64,000 nt of DNA from Hippophae tibetana (lineage: Eukaryota > Streptophyta > Magnoliopsida > Rosales > Elaeagnaceae). The stretch is from assembly GCA_037013495.1 (NCBI GenBank), contig CM072801.1, positions 30,802,001 to 30,866,000 of the forward strand, in the 5' to 3' direction. Positions within the stretch are counted from its first letter, which is position 1. Each line of letters begins with the position of its first letter. The translations under genes were made by a program, and so were the position numbers. Under the pieces are notes generated by a model, which saw only the letters and a list, made by a program, of their open reading frames with translations, did not search any database and was not told the DNA's origin. Shown piece after piece: positions 61,261-64,000 of this stretch.

Positions 61261-63838
61261 TTGTTTTTAAGTTCTTGTTCTTTTGGGTTCCAATTTGATC
61301 ATCTTAACCATTTTCTAAGCAATTTACTCATTCTTAATCCTTTGAGTTCATATGTTGTTCCCCTAAAGGTTCCGCATCATTTCGTATCAAAGCCTCTGTT
61401 GCTGAAAATATGGTATCTATCTTCTTATATTTATTTTTTGAATTTTACATTTAAAAAAACTTTGTCCATTTAATTTTCTGTGTTTTCATTAGACACTAAT
61501 CACAAAGAAAGATAGATATTTGTATACCAAGTCTTATGTTTTCTTTTAATTTTGTTGTCATTATTTTATCTTTCGATTTCATTTCCTTTCTTTCTTTAAA
61601 TTCTTTGTACCTTTTTCTTGTGTAATGTTTTCTGTGTTCAATCATTTTTTTTATTGAAAGAAACTATAGAGATACTACAGTTCATAGTTTCAAGAAAACT
61701 AGGTTATTAATATCGGTGGCAATATTAAACTGTTGTAACTTTTAATTCGTGCATCGAAATGACTATTATAATGTAGCAAATAGCACCTCGTTCGATTCCT
61801 AAAAAGATAATGAAAGAATAGTTTAGTTATCGACATTTTTAAAACCAAAATTACATTGTTTTCAATACTTGCCAACCTCTAATAGGTTCGTGGCATCTCA
61901 TTGCATTGTTTTTAAGTTCTTTTTCTTTTGGGTACCAATTTGATCACCTTAACCCATTTCTAAGCAATTTACTCATTCTTAATCCTTTGAGTTCATATGT
62001 TGTTCCCCTAAAGGTTCCGCATCATTTGGTATCAAAGCCGATGTTGCTGAAAATATGGTATCTATCTTCTTATATTTATTTTTTGAATTTTACATTTAAA
62101 AAAACTTTGTCCATTTAATTTTCTGTGTTTTCATTAGACACTAATCACAAAGAAAGATAGATATTTGTATACCAAGTCTTATGTTTTCTTTTAATTTTGC
62201 TGTCATTATTTTATCTTTCGATTTCATTTCCTTTCTTTCTTTAAATTCTTTGTACCTTTTTCTTGTGTAATGTTTTCTGTGTTCAATCATTTTTTTATTG
62301 AAAGAAACTATAGAGTTACTACAGTTCATAGTTTCAAGAAAACTAGGTTATTAATATCGGTGGCAATATTAAACTGTTGTAACTTTTAATTCGTGTATCG
62401 AAATGACTATTATAATGTAGCAAATAGCACCTCGTTCGATTCCTAAAAAGATAATGAAAGAATAGTTTAGTTATCGACATTTTTAAAACCAAAATTACAT
62501 TGTTTTCAATACTTGCCAACCTCTAATAGGTTCGTGGCATCTCATTGCATTGTTTTTAAATTCTTTTTCTTTTCGGTACCAATTTGATCACCTTAACCCA
62601 TTTCGAAGGAATTTACTCATTCTTAATCCTTTGAGTTCATATGTTGTTCCCCTAAAGGTTCCGCATCATTTGGTATCAAAACCTTTGTTGTTGAAAATAT
62701 GTTATCTATCTTCTTATATTTATTTTTTGAATTTTACATTAAAAAAAACTTTTTCCATTTAATTTTCTTTGCTTTCATTAGACACTAATCACAAAGAAAG
62801 ATAGATATTTGTATACCAAGTCTTGTGTTTTATTTTAATTTTGTTGTCATTATTTTGTGTTTCGATTACATTTCCTTTCTTTCTTTAAATTCTTTGTACC
62901 TTTTTCTTGTGTAATGTTTTCTGTTTACAATCATTTTTTTTATTGAAAGAAACTATAGAGATACTACAGTTCATATTTTCAAGAAAACTAGGTTAAAAAT
63001 ATCGGTGGCAATATTAAACTGTTGTAACTTTTAATTCGTGCATCGAAATGACTATTATAATGTAGCAAATAGCACCTTGTTCGATTCCTAAAATGACAAT
63101 GAAAGAATAGTTTAGTTATCTGCATTTTTTTTAACCAAAATGACTTTGTTTACAAGACTTCCCAACTCTAATATGTTGGTGACATCTCATTGCATTGTTT
63201 TCAGTTCTTGTTCTTTTGGGTTCCAATTTGATCATCTTAACCCATTTCGAAGCAATTTACTCATTCTTAATCCTTTGAGTTCATATGTTGTTCGCCTAAA
63301 GGTTCCGCATCATTTCGTATCAAAGCCTTTGTTGTTGAAAATATGTTATCTTTCTTCGTATATTTATTTTTTGAATTTTACATTTTAAAAAACTTTTTCC
63401 ATTTAATTTTCTTTGCTTTCATTAGACACAAATCACAAAGAAAGATAGATATTTGTATACCAAGTCTTGTGTTTTATTTTAATTTTGTTGTCATTATTTT
63501 GTGTTTCGATTACATTTCCTTTCTTTCTTTAAATTCTTTGTACCTTTTTCTTGTGTAATGTTTTCTGTTTACAATCATTTTTTTATTGAAAGAAACTATA
63601 GAGATAATAAAGTTCATAGTTTCAAGAAAAACTAGGTTATTCATATCGGTGGAAATATTAAATTGTTGTAACTTTTAATTCGTGCATCGAAATGACTATT
63701 ATAATGTAGCAAATAGCACCTCGTTCGATTCCTAAAAAGACAATGAAAGAATAGTTTAGTTATCGGCATTTTTAAAACCAAAATTACTTTGTTTTCAATA
63801 CTTGCCAACCCTTAATAGGTTCGTGGCATCTCATTGCA
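61261..63838 (+). repeat. Right-hand mosaic of four monomers
   Basis: Monomers are 61261, 61906, 62550 and 63195 (E). From about 62,690 the sequence matches 58,820 onward at an offset of 3,870 bp (six monomers). Just before that, from about 62,150, it follows the older block near 46,030 (offset about 16,115 bp), sharing TTCGTGTATCG (near 62,390 and 46,275) and GAAGGAATTTAC (62,605 and 46,490). The front of 61906 combines GGGTACC with CATTTCTAAGC and has a unique AAGCCGATGTTG. Confidence 0.82.
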
Positions 63839-64000
63839 TTGTTTTTAAGTTCTTGTTCTTTTGGGTTCCAATTTGATCATCTTAACCATTTTCTAAGCAA
63901 TTTACTCATTCTTAATCCTTTGAGTTCATATGTTGTTCCCCTAAAGGTTCCGCATCATTTGGTATCAAAGCCTCTGTTGCTGAAAATATGGTATCTATCT
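63839..64000 (+). repeat. Partial D monomer cut by the window end
   Basis: The first 162 bp of a D monomer with GGTTCCGCATCATTTGG and GCCTCTGTTG follow the monomer at 59969. The array therefore continues beyond the right edge. Confidence 0.95.

Larger units (their letters stand above)
1..64000 (+). repeat. Satellite DNA array, 645-bp monomer, about 99 copies
   Basis: The same 645-bp unit repeats head to tail from the first to the last base, always in the same orientation. Monomer starts fall at 3, 649, 1293, 1938, 2583, 3230 and so on to 63839, with spacing between 640 and 647 bp. Shared blocks include the TTGTTTTTAAG start, GAGTTCATATGTTGTTC near monomer position 80, a pyrimidine-rich stretch at about 320-340, and ATAATGTAGCAAATAGCAC near 507. 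Neighbouring monomers differ by scattered substitutions and one-base changes in T runs, which define subtypes A, B, D and E. No gene, RNA gene or transposon interrupts the array. The short open frames repeat with the monomer, mostly start at non-ATG codons, and have low-complexity F/L/S-rich products, so they are not genes. Strand is arbitrary and follows the PBS-like motif. Confidence 0.98.

Noticed and set aside
1-64000. CRISPR array or phage/defence system suggested by regular repeats
   Set aside because: The period is 645 bp with the entire unit conserved. There are no short direct repeats with unique spacers and no cas or defence gene.

Overview
The whole 64 kb window is one uninterrupted tandem array of an AT-rich satellite DNA (about 28% G+C by hand count of sampled lines). 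The monomer is about 645 bp. Taking the conserved TTGTTTTTAAG or TTGTTTTCAG block as position 1, I placed 100 monomer starts from 3 to 63839: 99 complete monomers and one cut by the window end, mean spacing 644.8 bp. All run head to tail in one orientation, and both window edges lie inside the array. I see no gene, tRNA, rRNA, CRISPR array, intact mobile element or non-satellite insertion. Every open frame is short (111 codons at most), recurs with the repeat and mostly lacks an ATG start, so no CDS is called.

This is heterochromatin-like, probably centromeric, pericentromeric or subtelomeric DNA of a eukaryote. A flowering plant is the best guess. Many monomers carry TGGTATCAAAGCC about 120 bp in, one base from the TGGTATCAGAGCC primer-binding site (complementary to initiator-Met tRNA) typical of plant LTR retrotransposons. 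The satellite may therefore descend from the LTR/primer-binding-site junction of such an element. Genus and chromosome cannot be read from the sequence.

Layout. 1-1937: three chimeric edge monomers. 1938-10974: a dimeric higher-order repeat (A+B, about 1,291 bp, seven copies), with a freshly amplified core at 3230-7104. 10975-13016: A/B monomers broken by a D-type tract. 13017-22046: a seven-monomer unit of 4,515 bp present twice, nearly identical, with its crossover junction visible near 17,485-17,531. From 22,047 the array changes to D-type monomers. These carry nested duplications: trimer (28390-32252), pentamer of 3,224 bp (32253-38700), a twelve-monomer block of 7,738 bp (41923-49660), and a nine-monomer unit of about 5,800 bp present twice (49661-61260). 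The nine-monomer unit looks like the twelve-monomer block after loss of three monomers by fusion. The last 2.7 kb is a mosaic of earlier blocks.

Nothing here works together as a pathway. What the window records is the turnover of a satellite (unequal crossover, conversion, block amplification), with several exchange points resolvable to tens of bases. Base-level claims come from reading and offset arithmetic, not from an alignment program.
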